DNA of 64,000 nt, taken from assembly GCA_029237695.1 (NCBI GenBank), contig CM055275.1:5881131-5945130 (forward strand), read 5' to 3'. A model generated the notes under the pieces. The model saw nothing but the letters and a program-made list of their open reading frames with translations. It searched no databases and was not told the DNA's origin. This document shows positions 43,001 to 51,400 of this stretch, in pieces. This DNA comes from Conchocele bisecta (Eukaryota > Mollusca > Bivalvia > Lucinida > Thyasiridae). Within the stretch, counting starts at the first letter, position 1, and every line of letters begins with the position of its first letter. The translations under genes and the position numbers were made by a program.

Positions 43001-46000
43001 TTTGTAAAATTCGCCGAACACTCCCAAGCTCAGAACGCCATTAATAATCTCCATGGCTCCCAGACTATGCCAGTAAGTATCACCCCCGAGTTACCGAAAA
43101 TTCGGTTTACTTGCAATGAAATTATTATTCAAAAAATGTAACACAGAACGCTATCAAGGTGTATGATCACGTGGTACTAACAACAACAACAAGTACCGAT
43201 GCATTTGGTGGTGTCTTTATTTTCGCCCAAGCTTATGTCGTTTTTGCGAAGAATCGATTTCCGTGTCTCCGACAAAAACGACATCTTCGCAAAAACGACA
43301 TAAGTCTGTACCAAACTCCATATACCATCAAATGCAGCTCATGAAGACGCGTTTGCTGCGCCATATTTCATCAAAATCCGCTGCATATTAAGGAAAATAT
43401 CAAATAATACTTACTGTGGAGTAGGCGACGTTGTTGTTGTTGTAACCACGTGATCAGGCACCTTGTATATAGCACGGGTTACCGAAAATTCGGTTTACTT
43501 GCAATGAAATTATTGTACAAAAAATGTTACACAGAACGCTATGTATAAATATTATTCATGGCTCCCATACTATGACAGTAAGTAACATCCCATGGCAATA
43601 GAACCACCCACAATTCCTGGCTGTCACGCAGGGTAAGTCGCCCTGCGTGGCATCCAGAAAACTTGGGTTACCCCGCTAAGGGATTTTCATACACGGAGTT
43701 TAGAGTAAGCAATAAAATGATACAAAATATGAAACTGAATATATGAGACAATTCATGTGATCATTTGGGGAAGAATAACGCCGTCGGTGGTTTAGACTAT
43801 GATACAAACATTGGGAACTGAAGCAAAAAGAGCACACCTATTGCTTCACCTTGTTGTATGCCAGCCTTGTTTGCACCCAATGTTTTTTGTTCAGAGTTAA
43901 TGGTGTGTTGCACTTCTCCTGGAGTAATTAAGTTTTCCACGTTGTAAAGTCAATTAACAGTGACATGCAATGTCTGCGCTATTTCAGGCTCTGTAATTCC
44001 CCTAACCAATTGCAGTGAAAGGATACAATACGTTTTAGTGAAAACTTATTTACTTTATTTCTCTATAAAAGTATATGTTGTTACCACTCATTTGAACCGT
44101 CTCGTTGAGACGGTTCAGATGAGTGGTAACAACATATACTTTCGAAAAGAAATAAAGAAAAGTACAAAAACAATCTCAATGTTCCTACCACTGTCATTAT
44201 ATCTGGGTTATAACAGTGGCATGCACTGGCTGTGTTATTTCAGGCTCTGTAGTTCCCGCTAACCAATTGCAGTGAAAGGATACAATACGTTTTAGTGAAA
44301 ACTTATTTACTTTATTTCTCTTTAAAAGTATATGTTGTTACCACTCATTTGAACCGTCTCGTTGAGACGGTTCAGATGAGTGGTAACAACATATACTTTC
44401 GAAAAGAAATAAAGAAAAGTAATGAAAACAATCTCAATGTTCCTACCGCTGTCATTATATCTGGGTTATAACAGTGGCATGTACTGGCTGTGTTATTTCA
44501 GGTTGTATAGGCATTAACCCACTGTAGTCCACGTATAAAATACGTTTTAATGAAAACAATATACTTTATTTCTCTATTATATATTTGTCAATGTATCTAT
44601 TGCAAATTATATAATTATTATCTATTACAGACTTCTCAAATATTGTGCTTGAAAACAAGCAGCTTGATTAATTGAGCATGAGCTATGCTACAGCTCAGAC
44701 ACAACCAATCAAACTGCTTGATTGCGAGTTGATATTGCCATGAGATGTTCAGACACGTTGACATCTTGACAAGATTAACGCAGTCAGTCCTGTATATCAC
44801 TTACCAGGGATTCCGCTGGCGATCGCCCTCTCGCAATTGGCGATACAAATAAACAAATGGCGATAAAAAATTACAATTTTCGCAAAAAAATCAAGAACAA
44901 AAAATAACATATATATAAAAAACGAAGTGGCGATTTTTTATTTTCCCCAGCGGAATCCCTGACTTACTGTGAATGAAACCGAAAACCCACATATTGGATA
45001 TTTGAGACATCATCTACTTTTACCATGCCTTTAATGTTATTTTCGTGTTGATATTGTTGCAGGGAGCCTCATCCAGTCTCGTTGTGAAATTCGCCGACAC
45101 CGAGAAAGAACGACAACTCCGCAGAATGCAACAAATGACAGGCACCATGGGACTGCTCAGCCCCATGGCCCTGCAACAAATAGGGGCCACATACGGACCA
45201 CAGCCGGTATATGCAGATGTGGTAAGTCATACTGACAAATCTAAATATTGGTTTATTTATTTATTTTTGCATTGACGGATACGGCGTCACCACCATTTGA
45301 ACTGTCCCCTCGGGACGGTTCAAATGAGTGGTGACAACGTATATTTTGGAAGAAGAATGCGAAAGATGTGTTTATAAATATATATTTATTATCAATAGTT
45401 GTTTTAACCTTTATGTAAGGTACTCATTGAAATGTTTTTAATGTTACAACAATTTCGTCTATTTGTGTATGGTTTAATCCTTCGATGAATGGTGACGTGC
45501 TCAATCGATGAATTCTAGATAAAAAAAACATTAATGTCTATGCCACCGTTTCAGGTAATGCTTATATGAAACAAATATTAGTGTCTATGTAACCGTTCCA
45601 GGTAATGCAACAGCAGGCAGCCATCATGGCAGCGACGGGGCAGTCACCCTATCTGACCCCTGTGACCTTAGCCCACGTTCCTCAGGCAGTGGGCGCACTG
45701 GCGTCAAACGGCATCTCGACGTCAGCTCTCACCCCCACAACGGCGTCACTAGCCAACGGTGAGTTTGTCCTCTTTCTGACAAGTCAAACGATCCATTTAC
45801 CAATCAATCAATGAATCAATCAATGAATCAATCAATGAATCAATCAATCAATGAATGAATGAATCAATCAATCAATCAATCTATCAAATAAGCAATAAAT
45901 CAGTCATGCAATGATTCAATACTGCACATGTTAAACATAATTACAATTATTCACGTATTATTCAATCAATAAATCAATCAAACAATCAATCAACCGATCA

Positions 46001-49000
46001 ACAAATCAATCAATCAATCAATCACAATATGTTGTATCCGTGGCAAAAATAATATCCTTTATTTATGTCCTTCGATTGATGCTATCATTATATTCACTAG
46101 AAGTATTATTATAATTAATGTTTATGTACATTTTCCAGGTACAGCGAGCACGCCCATCTCGGCTGCCCCGCCCACCGTCTTGTCCCCAACCCCTATGGCA
46201 GGATTCCCGATGGCCCAGACGAACGGACAGCCACAGGAAATATACGCTAACGGCATTCCACAGGCATTTGCGGGTATGTGTAATATATATTATCATGTTT
46301 TCAGCGTAGGATTTTAAAATCAGTAGCCAAATTGAATGAAAATAAAAGGGCCAGGAATGTAATTATTATTATTATTATGATTATATAAGCATGAACTATG
46401 CATTTCTCAACACGAATGTTCGGTGTTGTATTTCGTGTCGGTTAGAACTCGTTTGATAATATTAAGTCAGCCGATGCACAAATCTCTTAATATTTTTCTG
46501 CAATTTGTCTCATTTCTCACCAAAAGTGTATGTTGTTACCACTCATTTGAACCGTCTCCACGAGACGGTTCAACTGATTGGTAACAACTTACACTTTTGG
46601 GTGTGTGGTGGGTGGCATCCTCGACCTTCGCCGGACCAATCGTATGATGCTTCCGACGCCCCTGTATTGAACTATTAATGAAACTATATATTGTGTCGTT
46701 ACAGCACAAGCGATAGCAAATGGCGACCCATTACAGACATATACAGCAGTGACGCCATATGGAATTGGTGAATACTTGAGTAAGTATTTTTACACAACTG
46801 CTATTTATCATGCTTGTGACGCCATATCTGAATATTTATTTAATTTGAATTTGTAGTACTTTTGTACCTTGTAATTGTCACATGTAGTTGTGCACATTAA
46901 TTTCATCTTTCGCAAGGTCAAACACAACACAGACAATATAAAAAAAGGTTGGAGTCCGCATTCAAGGGGGATAATCATGTGAACGGTTTCAACATTATTT
47001 TCTTCTTGCGCAATACTAGTAATAAACCAGAAAATACAAAACAAAGAAAAAATTTGTTTTTCACCTTTAAGGGAGAGATACTCATATGGACGTTTGAAAC
47101 ATTATTATCATCTGTTAAACCAGTAACCAAATAAACAAGAAACTGTAGAACATTACTGGTGTTTTCCTTCAAGGGAGATAATCATATGAACTGTTTCAAC
47201 ATTAGTTTCGACTTTCGCAATACATGATACATACACAACACAATTGTTCTCAATTAAGGGAGATAATCATATGGACTATAATTTCAGCCACATACCCGGC
47301 CGCATACGGACCAATCCAACAAGCTCTGGCCCAGCATGCCGCACTCATGACCACGGCACAGAAAGAAGGTAGGTTCGATACATTGGTCGCCAGTATTTAA
47401 AAGCGCTGTGTCTCATTTGATGCCTCAGATATACAATATTCGGTTTTTCACTTCATCCACTGTAAATGACCTATACAAAAGATTTGTTGAAACGAAGTGA
47501 AAATTATAGTTGTTTAATAGACATGATTATCCTGTTTTTAGTACTTTCATTTAAATACCCGGCGTTCAACTAATTAATCCCCTGTCGTATCTTTAAAGGC
47601 ATCGTTTTGACATCCTTTTCGTTATTTTCAGTTAGAAAAAAAAACAATATTTTCGTTGGTTTAAGCCACCTCACTTCTTCATGTCAAGGGGGATAAATCT
47701 TGTCATCTTCATTTGTTGTAAATCTGTGTTGTCTCCCTTCAACCACCTGTTCACTAACATAATTAGTATTGTCAGAATACCTGTTGTAGTTACAGTACAC
47801 CTCTCTGAACCGGACACCCTGAAGACCCAATTGTGTTTAATTTAGTTTCTTGTTTTAAATGCTGGCCTCATAAAAAGGCTGTTCTCGCAACACACACCAC
47901 ATATAAGTGTTATTTGTAATAAGTGTTGTATTATCGTGTAAACAAATCTGGAGTAATATTCAAATACATGTACATTGAAACCTCTCTAAACCGGACACGC
48001 TGGGAGGTTCCCAGCGTGTCCGGTTTAGAGAGGTTCCACTGTAAAGAAGACATACAAATGTCAATGCATGCGAGTGTGTTTTGCGAACATGAACAGGCAT
48101 TATCACCAGATATAGGTGACACTTAAACTTATACAATTAAGGATACATAGACTGTCTCTGTGTGCGGTTTAGATAGGTTTTACTGTACATACAATTCTAG
48201 TAACACAACACACATGACATTGAGAAATTTCTACAAGCGTTGTCGTAAAATTACAGTTGAACCTCTCTAAACCGGACACCCTGTGATGTCCCCAGGGTGT
48301 CCGGTTTAGAGGGGTCCCACTGTACACGTAATATTTACATATGTTTGAGACAAGCCATGTGACTTTGTACGGAAGTAGATGAGATTTATTTTCATGAAAC
48401 AGATTTACAGTTACTTTCTGTAAACGAAGTAGATGTGATTTATTTTCATGAAACAGATTTACAGATACTTTCTGCAAACGACGTCGGAAATTGACAAAAT
48501 TTTCAGATCAAACACGGTATTCTATTCCGGAATTACTCATTTTGTCAATTTTCGACGTCAATTCGCAGAAACTATGGTACATTTTGTAAATACTTTTCAT
48601 GAGATAACGCACATCTTCTTAGGTACACAATTACATGCCACGTCTTAATACAGTAAATGTATTGCGTGTCTCTAAATGTTCCCTCCCGTCGTATTGTTTA
48701 ACTAAGATGACCCGTCACTCTGAGTTTATTGTGCATAACATGAACGCTTAGCACATGTCACTCTAAGGATACTTTCTTTTTGGAAAATCATTTGTTTTGT
48801 TTGTTTATCCATAAAGGTATAAGCTTGTACCTCCCTTTTACGAATATTCTAATTACTACTCAGAGTGACAGGTCAACACATCGTAACGAACATTCTTGCT
48901 GTTGTTGTAGCACATCCAAATAAATATAGGTCTGAACCCTTAGAACGCGGGATACAAATAGTGTCACCTGCTGTTCTATATGTCTTCTATCTTAATAAAC

Positions 49001-50902
49001 ACATGGTTAGACAGTGCTTTAGAAACATTTCCATTGGAAATGATTCTAAAGTACCGTGAACCATGTTTCAAATGAGCATGACGGAACATAGAAATAATAT
49101 ACCTCGAATATGTTCATTTGCCTGTGCTACATATCTCACTATCAGCTGCGTTAGTATTGCCAAGGATCCATGACTATGGCGGATTTTGAGAATCTACTAA
49201 AACCGCCTCGCAATCAAGCAGCATGATTGACCGAGCCTGAGCAAAGCTCAGGCTCGATCAATCGAGCTACTTAATTTCGAGAAGGATATTTCATTGCGTA
49301 CGGGAAACCGGGGCATTGTAGAATGGGACAAAATGTAACAAGTTGAACCAGTCTCCCACGCGCGTGTTATGATTCTTGCATAAGCATGGACCAACATTTG
49401 CAATATTGGCGTAGCTAGCAGTGTATATGTGATACATGTTATATATTTGACCGGCTCAGAAATACCCTACATTATCTAATTTTGCAACGTCGCTATTACC
49501 TACAATTGGAACGTTTAAACTGTCTTCTGTAACTCACGGAATCAATGCCATACGACACACAAGATGTGATAATAAAATAAATAATTAATTAAATAAATAA
49601 TTTTCCTCTTTGTCTGCACAGACGTATATGTTGTTACCACTCCGTTTTGTGTGACATAACATTTTAAATCATTTTCCTAATTTCTGCACAGAAGTATGTG
49701 TTGTTACCACTAATTTGAACCGTCTCGCCGAGACGGTTCAAATGAGTGGTAACAACATATACTTTTATTGCGAAATGAAGAAACTAGAACAATAAGTTTA
49801 TAAATGTACATAACTGTGAATGAGTAGCTATTCTATTCTATTCGGCTCATATTTAAGGGTGGGAATTGGCTCGAACAACTTCCATACCCGGTGAATGAGT
49901 AGCTGACGTGAAATGGCTTTATATAGTGTATTCAGAGCCGGTCTCAAACAGTGGTGGAGAATCGTCGTCACGCGCAAATGCTATTTATGGCCCAGGATTG
50001 AAATAAATACGAAAGTTTTGAAGACATAGTGCAAATGGTGAGCAATATACATTTGCATCAATGCCTATTGTTCACAATTTATTCAATGTCTTAAAAATTA
50101 GTTATTCGTGGGTTGATGTATAATACATGTAATACGCGGTTTTATATAGCATTTATGTGTGACGTACATCGCCCACCGTGGAATATAGTTACGGGAAGTA
50201 ACTCTGTAATACTCCCGTACCGTCCACGGTACGGGAGTTTTACAGAGTTACTTCCCGCAACCACCGTGGAATATTGCTTGTTTGTTATTCGTTATTTGTT
50301 GTCGGCATGATTACTAACCGCCGTTGTACAACGACAGTTCATATTGCAGGCCCTGACGGATGTAACCTGTTCATCTACCACCTACCCCAGGAGTTCGGCG
50401 ACGCTGAACTCGCTCAGATGTTCATGCCGTTCGGTAACGTCATTTCCGCCAAGGTGTACGTAGATCGGGCGACCAATCAGAGCAAATGTTTCGGTAAGCT
50501 GTTGTTGTTGTATGTCTGCATTTCAGCCGCTTACTTTTCGGCTAATTGCACTTTACTCACATTTCATTGTTCAATGTATAATTTTCTGGTAGTCTTTGTT
50601 TGGGGTATTATCATAAAGTTGTATAAAAAAAAATCCTGAGTCGAGGTGAATTCATATACTCAAAACATGCAGCTGCATTCAGGTCGAATCAAATCTGTGA
50701 AAGTTTTAAATCTTCGTGCAGACATCAAGTAAATACTGTGTATTTTCCACTAATCCATTTCCGTTTGTGTGTAGGTTTCGTGAGTTTCGACAATCCCGCG
50801 AGCGCTCAGGCCGCCATCCAAGCCATGAACGGGTTCCAGATCGGCATGAAGCGCCTTAAGGTGCAGCTTAAGCGACCCAAGGATGCTAGCAAACCGTACT
50901 AG
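39959..50902 (+). CDS. CELF4: CELF3/4/5/6-type RNA-binding protein, C-terminal 362 residues
   Basis: Nine exons join in frame: 39959-40087, 42993-43072, 45063-45221, 45602-45758, 46139-46273, 46705-46779, 47288-47368, 50350-50493, 50775-50902. All introns are GT-AG. Residues 1-362 are numbered from the split Glu at the first junction. RRM2: RNP2 LFVGML (about 5-10) and RNP1 KGCAFVKF (43-50). The linker includes [17 protein letters not shown] (71-87), typical of CELF3-6 rather than CELF1/2. RRM3: RNP2 LFIYHL (279-284) and RNP1 KCFGFVSF (318-325), ending [10 protein letters not shown] and stop. The family binds UG-rich RNA and controls alternative splicing, mRNA stability and translation; C. 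elegans UNC-75 is a CELF3-6 homologue. RRM1 and the start codon are not in these exons. The choice of paralogue name is tentative, because an invertebrate gene may be co-orthologous to CELF3-6. Confidence 0.93.
40194..40345 (+). mobile_element. Family I half copy in CELF intron a-b
   Basis: ACAGTGGAACCTCTCTAAAC, then GATCTTATTTTTGATGGATT and GTTCATGATTGCAAAGCACG, is the left end and body of a family I element. The hairpin end is missing. Confidence 0.7.
40505..40863. mobile_element. Family A MITE with duplicated left end
   Basis: The left terminal repeat ACGGAACCCCGCAGGGGACG occurs twice, exactly 50 bp apart (40505 and 40555). The right end is GTGGCTCCGT. Flanks: CTGATACT before the first copy, TCGATACT before the second, ACGATACT after the right end (7 of 8 with the second). 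The duplication therefore included the target site. A non-satellite segment (TTGACCCCCAATAGCGCGCG) interrupts the 21-bp units at 40637-40700. Confidence 0.85.
41102..41257. mobile_element. Family C palindrome with internal duplication
   Basis: TACAGTGGGGTCAGCGTGTA and its complement end the element. Inside, ACACACGAACGAACTCGACA with GGTTGGAACCAACCTGTCGT appears twice, so the centre of the palindrome has been duplicated. Confidence 0.85.
41258..41950. other. CELF intron sequence with small repeats
   Basis: An inverted repeat at 41461-41545 (GAGATAACAATGCCATATAA against TTATATGACGTTGTTATCTT) and three spaced copies of CGCGAAAACCGATGACA (41566-41652) are present. No exon was recognised. Confidence 0.5.
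41951..42400 (+). mobile_element. Family X dispersed repeat, copy 2
   Basis: The left end TTAAAGGTACATGCCCACTC is the inverse of the right end of copy 1 (near 1290). The body matches copy 1 from CCGCTATACAGATATA onward. The right end (CCTACTTAGTGGTCGTGTGT) is a decayed inverted repeat. Confidence 0.65.
42571..42906 (-). mobile_element. Family E (M2-M1) in CELF intron a-b
   Basis: A complete M2 palindrome (AAGAATAGTAGGTTAGTGCC to CGGAACTAACCTACTATTCT) is followed by M1 (ATCACGTCAACACCTACAAA to GTGTTGATGGGATAAA). No D hairpin is present. It ends about 86 bp before the exon at 42993. Confidence 0.85.
42993..43072 (+). CDS. CELF4: CELF exon b: RRM2 second half
   Basis: Acceptor CATTTCAG|GTTGTG, donor TGCCA|GTAAGTAT. 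It begins in phase 1 and ends in phase 0. It encodes [20 protein letters not shown] then HGSQTMP, with RNP1 at its 5' end. The 80-bp length is as in vertebrate CELF genes from memory. A second, non-coding copy of its last bases and donor lies at 43541-43590. Confidence 0.95.
43155..43464. mobile_element. Family H MITE just after exon b
   Basis: CAAGGTGTATGATCACGTGG and CCACGTGATCAGGCACCTTG are inverted ends. The hairpin TTTTTGCGAAGAATCGATTT is present. It sits between two copies of a ~65-bp intron segment (43086-43152 and 43473-43540). Confidence 0.85.
43473..43590 (+). repeat. Duplicated exon-b end with donor-like site
   Basis: GGTTACCGAAAATTCGGTTT through TACACAGAACGCTATG repeats the intron start at 43086-43152. 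It is followed by CATGGCTCCCATACTATGAC and AGTAAGTAAC, a close copy of the end of exon b (CATGGCTCCCAGACTATGCC and AGTAAGTATC). The copy keeps the GTAAGT donor but has no acceptor or upstream exon part beside it. Confidence 0.8.
43967..44580 (+). repeat. ~258-bp intronic tandem duplication carrying a D hairpin
   Basis: Unit 1 (about 43967-44225) and unit 2 (44226-44484) share TATTTCAGGCTCTGTA, TTGCAGTGAAAGGATACAAT, a D hairpin (44068-44142; 44326-44400) and CAATCTCAATGTTCCTACC. A third, hairpin-less partial unit runs to about 44580. Each unit starts with a TTATTTCAG acceptor-like motif. Confidence 0.85.
44583..44785. mobile_element. Family F MITE in CELF intron b-c
   Basis: AGCATGAGCTATGCTACAGC forms the hairpin. 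Outer arms are TTGCTTGAAAACAAGCAGCT-like on the left and TTGACAAGATTAACGCAGTC on the right. Confidence 0.7.
44805..44961. mobile_element. Family L MITE, ends CAGGGATTCCGCT
   Basis: CAGGGATTCCGCTGGCGATC and CCAGCGGAATCCCTG are inverted ends. ACTTAC is repeated directly at both edges. The interior has ATGGCGATAAAAAATTACAA and AAGTGGCGATTTTTTATTTT. CAGGG ends suggest a hAT-like element, though the direct repeat seems to be 6 rather than 8 bp. Confidence 0.75.
45063..45221 (+). CDS. CELF4: CELF exon c: end of RRM2 and linker start
   Basis: Acceptor TTGTTGCAG|GGAGCC, donor GATGTG|GTAAGT. Phase 0 at both ends, 53 codons. The first 17 residues, [17 protein letters not shown], are diagnostic of the CELF3-6 group. 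The rest ([18 protein letters not shown] and on to VYADV) opens the divergent linker. Confidence 0.95.
45286..45348. mobile_element. Family D hairpin, shortened
   Basis: CACCATTTGAACTGTCCCCT and GGGACGGTTCAAATGAGTGG pair, with only the right outer arm (ACAACGTATATTTT) left. Confidence 0.75.
45535..45601 (+). repeat. 47-bp tandem copy of the exon-d acceptor
   Basis: TGTCTATGCCACCGTTTCAG then GTAATGC at 45535-45561 is repeated 47 bp downstream as TGTCTATGTAACCGTTCCAG then GTAATGC. The downstream copy is the acceptor that fits the protein. Use of the upstream one would add an in-frame TGA after four codons. Confidence 0.8.
45602..45758 (+). CDS. CELF4: CELF exon d: linker
   Basis: Acceptor CGTTCCAG|GTAATG, donor CAACG|GTGAGT. 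Phase 0 to phase 1, 157 bp. It encodes [20 protein letters not shown] and a stretch rich in Ala, Thr, Val and Ser ending SLAN. The MQQQAA start is shared with CELF3-6 proteins. A duplicated acceptor lies 47 bp upstream. Confidence 0.93.
45795..46028 (+). repeat. ATCA/ATGA tetranucleotide microsatellite
   Basis: AATCAATCAATGAATCAATC-type repeats fill most of 45795-45895 and return at 45962-46024, within CELF intron d-e. Confidence 0.9.
46139..46273 (+). CDS. CELF4: CELF exon e: linker
   Basis: Acceptor CATTTTCCAG|GTACAG, donor GCGG|GTATGTG. Phase 1 at both ends, 135 bp. It encodes [19 protein letters not shown] then [19 protein letters not shown] and IPQAFA. Skipping it would keep the frame. 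Confidence 0.93.
46523..46600. mobile_element. Family D hairpin in CELF intron e-f
   Basis: AAAGTGTATGTTGTTACCAC and TGGTAACAACTTACACTTTT pair around TCTCCACGAGAC. The left flank TTTCTGCAATTTGTCTCATT is the same spacer seen beside D in the composites at 7551 and 13131. Confidence 0.85.
46705..46779 (+). CDS. CELF4: CELF exon f: linker
   Basis: Acceptor GTTACAG|CACAAG, donor ACTTGA|GTAAGT. Phase 1 at both ends, 75 bp. It encodes (A)[20 protein letters not shown] then GEYL. It is a small symmetric exon and so could be skipped without changing frame. Confidence 0.9.
46955..47287 (+). repeat. Intronic repeats of GGGAGATAATCATATGAAC leading to an acceptor
   Basis: Four spaced copies of AAGGGAGATAATCATATGGA-like sequence (about 46963, 47069, 47170 and 47258), the first three followed by GTTTCAACATTA-type text. 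The last copy runs directly into ATTTCAG, the acceptor of exon g. Confidence 0.75.
47288..47368 (+). CDS. CELF4: CELF exon g: linker before RRM3
   Basis: Acceptor AATTTCAG|CCACAT, donor GAAG|GTAGGT. Phase 1 at both ends, 81 bp. It encodes (T)[20 protein letters not shown] then TTAQKE, matching the YPAAY motif of CELF3-6 proteins. The acceptor has a weak pyrimidine tract because a repeat copy abuts it. Confidence 0.92.
47791..48189. mobile_element. Family I pieces and one full copy in CELF intron g-h
   Basis: A left end at 47791-47828 (TACAGTACACCTCTCTGAAC) and a full element at 47972-48188: hairpin TGAAACCTCTCTAAACCGGA / TCCGGTTTAGAGAGGTTCCA, body with TTTTGCGAACATGAACAGGC, third end GCGGTTTAGATAGGTTTTAC. 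Confidence 0.8.
48252..48327. mobile_element. Family I hairpin alone
   Basis: TACAGTTGAACCTCTCTAAA and its complement TTTAGAGGGGTCCCACTGTA pair around CCTGTGATGTCCCCAGGG. The body and third end are missing. Confidence 0.8.
48345..48650 (+). repeat. Dispersed repeat with 57-bp internal duplication
   Basis: GAAGTAGATGAGATTTATTT with TCATGAAACAGATTTACAG occurs twice in tandem (48370 and 48427). The stretch ends with GTAAATACTTTTCATGAGAT. A related sequence lies at 60705-60900. Confidence 0.65.
48651..49143. other. CELF intron g-h; one widely spaced inverted repeat
   Basis: GACCCGTCACTCTGAGT (48709) faces ACTCAGAGTGACAGGTC (about 48858), which could mark a small foldback element of about 165 bp. 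Nothing else recognised. Confidence 0.5.
49144..49280. mobile_element. Family F MITE
   Basis: AGCATGATTGACCGAGCCTG and CAGGCTCGATCAATCGAGCT pair. The left arm has AGCTGCGTTAGTATTGCCAA. Confidence 0.75.
49618..49768. mobile_element. Family D hairpin with an extra half
   Basis: A lone left arm (GACGTATATGTTGTTACCAC, 49620) is followed by a complete D hairpin at 49690-49765 (GAAGTATGTGTTGTTACCAC to GGTAACAACATATACTT). Confidence 0.8.
50173..50274. mobile_element. 74-bp hairpin insert flanked by 14-bp direct repeats
   Basis: CCACCGTGGAATAT occurs directly at 50173-50186 and 50261-50274. Between them, 74 bp form a hairpin with arms ACGGGAAGTAACTCTGTAAT and ACTCCCGTACCG against their complement. 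It lies 75 bp upstream of the acceptor of exon h. Confidence 0.85.
50350..50493 (+). CDS. CELF4: CELF exon h: RRM3 first part
   Basis: Acceptor ATATTGCAG|GCCCTG, donor TTTCG|GTAAGC. Phase 1 at both ends, 144 bp, the same length as I recall in vertebrate CELF genes. It encodes (G)[20 protein letters not shown], then [20 protein letters not shown] and TNQSKCF, with RNP2 LFIYHL and the start of RNP1. Confidence 0.96.
50775..50902 (+). CDS. CELF4: CELF exon i: RRM3 end and stop
   Basis: Acceptor TTTGTGTGTAG|GTTTCG. It encodes (G)[19 protein letters not shown], then [17 protein letters not shown] and ASKPY, stop TAG at 50900-50902. It completes RNP1 (CFGFVSF). The C-terminal tail KRPKD.(N/S)(R/K)PY is conserved in the family. 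A GTATGT site 18 bases after the stop could be a 3'-UTR donor. Confidence 0.96.
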
Positions 50903-51400
50903 CACTTCACCACAATCACGGTATGTAGTTTTCTGTTTAGTACTGTTTGTCGTGTAGTGACCACTGATGTGTGTTCCACTTTTTTCCGCCGACATATTTT
51001 TGGCTGTTAAACACATTTAATGAAAAAACATATTTAAATGTAAGTACCTTTTGATCAATAACAAAAGAGTCATCTTCGCCAGATTGTTTTATTTGATGAA
51101 ATTGCATATCATATTGTTCTCATATGATCATTTAACATAGCGCCAACATGATCTGGAGAGTGACGAGAAGGGTCGAACATAAAAAAAGGAAAATGACTTC
51201 AAACGCTTCGTCTAATAAAATGAATTGGGGAGGGTGGCTTTTTATTATTTGCGAAAAGGTATCGAAGTTTAGATAGTTTTCAAATTGATTGTGCATAATG
51301 GCCAAACGTATGTTGCCAGGAAAACGTGGAATAAATAGTAGGTAATTTGGCTCTTTTATAATGAACACACTGTTGTATATTCAACTTGACCTTTGGCTAT
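50903..51400 (+). other. CELF 3' region overlapping a family V repeat
   Basis: Just after the stop lies CACG|GTATGTAG, a possible donor. From about 50985 the sequence is a V repeat (TTGGCTGTTAAACACATTTA, AAGTACCTTTTGATCAATAA, TATTTGATGAAATTGCATAT). AATAAA hexamers occur near 51214 and 51330 within it, but no poly(A) site can be fixed from sequence alone. Confidence 0.5.

Noticed and set aside
50274..50639. 121-codon open frame as a complete gene
   Set aside because: Only its middle (50350-50493) is CELF exon h. The rest is intron read through the acceptor and donor.
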